From Labrys miyagiensis (lineage in GTDB: Bacteria > Pseudomonadota > Alphaproteobacteria > Rhizobiales > Labraceae): a stretch of 64,000 nt of DNA. Shown here one piece after another: positions 63,554-64,000 of this stretch. The position numbers and the translations under genes were made by a program. The notes below the pieces were generated by a model that worked only from the letters and a program-made list of their open reading frames with translations, made no database searches and had not been told where the DNA came from. The first letter of the stretch is position 1; the number at the start of each line of letters is the position of its first letter. The stretch is from assembly GCF_030160835.1 (NCBI RefSeq), contig NZ_BSPC01000034.1:1-64000 (forward strand). The letters are read 5' to 3'.

Positions 63554-63641
63554 CCGTCATTGCGAGCGCAGCGAAGCAACCCAGGGGTGGTAGGCGCTAC
63601 CCTCTGGCCCCTGGATTGCTTCGCTGCGCTCGCAATGACGG
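63554..63641. repeat. TTGCGAGCGCAGCGAAGCAA-type palindrome, full copy
   Basis: Inverted repeat with arms CCGTCATTGCGAGCGCAGCG and CGCTGCGCTCGCAATGACGG enclosing about 36 bases. Same family as the nested copy at 4681-4766. Placed between the ATPase and permease genes of the second sugar ABC operon. Confidence 0.8.
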
Positions 63642-63668
63642 TGTGCCAGCGTGGGAGAACAAGCCCTC

Positions 63669-64000
63669 TCATTGCGCGATCCTCGCCTCCTTCTCGGCGA
63701 CCCCAGTGGCGTGAACCACGATCTCGGATTCCGTCATCGCATCGCCGCTGACCTCGCCGGCGATGCGGCCGTTGCGCATAACCAGGATGCGATGGCACAC
63801 GCCGATCAGTTCCTGCATCTCCGAGGAGATCACGATCACCGCCTTGCCATTGGCGGCGAGGGTGGCGATGAAGCGGTAGATCTGCTCCCTGGTGCCGATG
63901 TCGATGCCGCGCGTCGGCTCGTCGATGATGACGATGCTGGGCTCCAGCAGCATCATTTTCGCCAGCAGGAGCTTTTGCTGGTTGCCGCCCGAGAGCTGGC
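63669..64000 (-). CDS. Sugar ABC transporter ATP-binding protein, C-terminal part (cut by window edge)
   Basis: The last 110 residues of an RbsA-type double ATPase; the 5' part lies outside the window. Visible: second-domain signature QLSGGNQQK at the very edge, Walker B IVIIDEPTRGIDIGTREQIY, and IVISSEMQELIGVCHRILVM with the usual Ser for H-loop His. The C terminus is ATGVAEKEARIAQ. It is the first visible gene of the operon with permease and binding protein. Confidence 0.92.
   Translation of the reverse strand, partial: QLSGGNQQKLLLAKMMLLEPSIVIIDEPTRGIDIGTREQIYRFIATLAANGKAVIVISSEMQELIGVCHRILVMRNGRIAGEVSGDAMTESEIVVHATGVAEKEARIAQ

Overview
The window looks like a chromosomal segment of a high-GC alphaproteobacterium, most likely order Hyphomicrobiales (Rhizobiales). 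The signs are a CpdR-type receiver next to an N-formylglutamate amidohydrolase and tRNA-Val(GAC), many ABC-type solute uptake systems, LacI/DeoR/WYL regulators, and several families of long inverted intergenic repeats of the kind common in rhizobia. The genus cannot be fixed from the sequence. No rRNA, CRISPR array, transposase, integrase or replication origin was seen.

Layout, left to right. (1) 1-7.5 kb: a VOC protein divergent from a WYL regulator, transketolase, a DUF5680 protein, and a large sarcosine/dimethylglycine dehydrogenase-like flavoprotein. (2) 7.9-11.85 kb: four paralogous PPP-type metallophosphoesterases in one orientation, with a VOC gene inserted on the opposite strand. The third paralogue has a reciprocal Asp/Asn exchange in two metal-binding motifs. 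(3) 11.9-21.2 kb: a LacI-type regulator divergent from a probable catabolic cluster: truncated intradiol dioxygenase, SDR, BKACE-type keto-acid cleavage enzyme, alcohol-dehydrogenase/cupin chimera, NMT1/SsuA-type ABC transporter and two metal-dependent amidohydrolases. Three copies of a palindrome centred on CAATCGATTG tie the regulator to these genes. This is the best candidate for an undescribed pathway. (4) 21.2-25.9 kb: a tandemly duplicated double-hairpin element, a pepsin-like (two DTG motifs) secreted protein, HNH endonuclease, ChaC-like cyclotransferase, N-formylglutamate amidohydrolase, cpdR and tRNA-Val.

(5) 26-38 kb: a GlpK/GlpA/FAD-oxidoreductase operon divergent from an APC permease and a DeoR regulator, with four TATGAC-N6-GTCATA sites between them. 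Then come a lower-GC XRE-cupin regulator, a class I glutamine amidotransferase and an amino-acid ABC transporter. (6) 38-45.7 kb: a betagamma-crystallin-like secreted protein, a DapA-family aldolase/lyase divergent from a ribose-type ABC transporter, and a DUF2252 protein. (7) 46-58 kb: a winged-helix/TPR regulator, an HlyD - fused ABC-2 permease - HlyD operon with no ATPase gene, a GH15 glycosidase, and a very large ABC-like protein with a degenerate nucleotide-binding domain and a cyclic-nucleotide-binding-like C terminus. (8) 58-64 kb: a beta-helix protein, two small hypothetical proteins, and a second sugar ABC operon on the minus strand that runs off the right edge.

The overall theme is uptake and oxidation of many small organic compounds, each unit with a dedicated regulator. 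Intergenic spaces carry at least four kinds of palindromic repeat. All functions are inferred from motifs read by eye; no database search was run.
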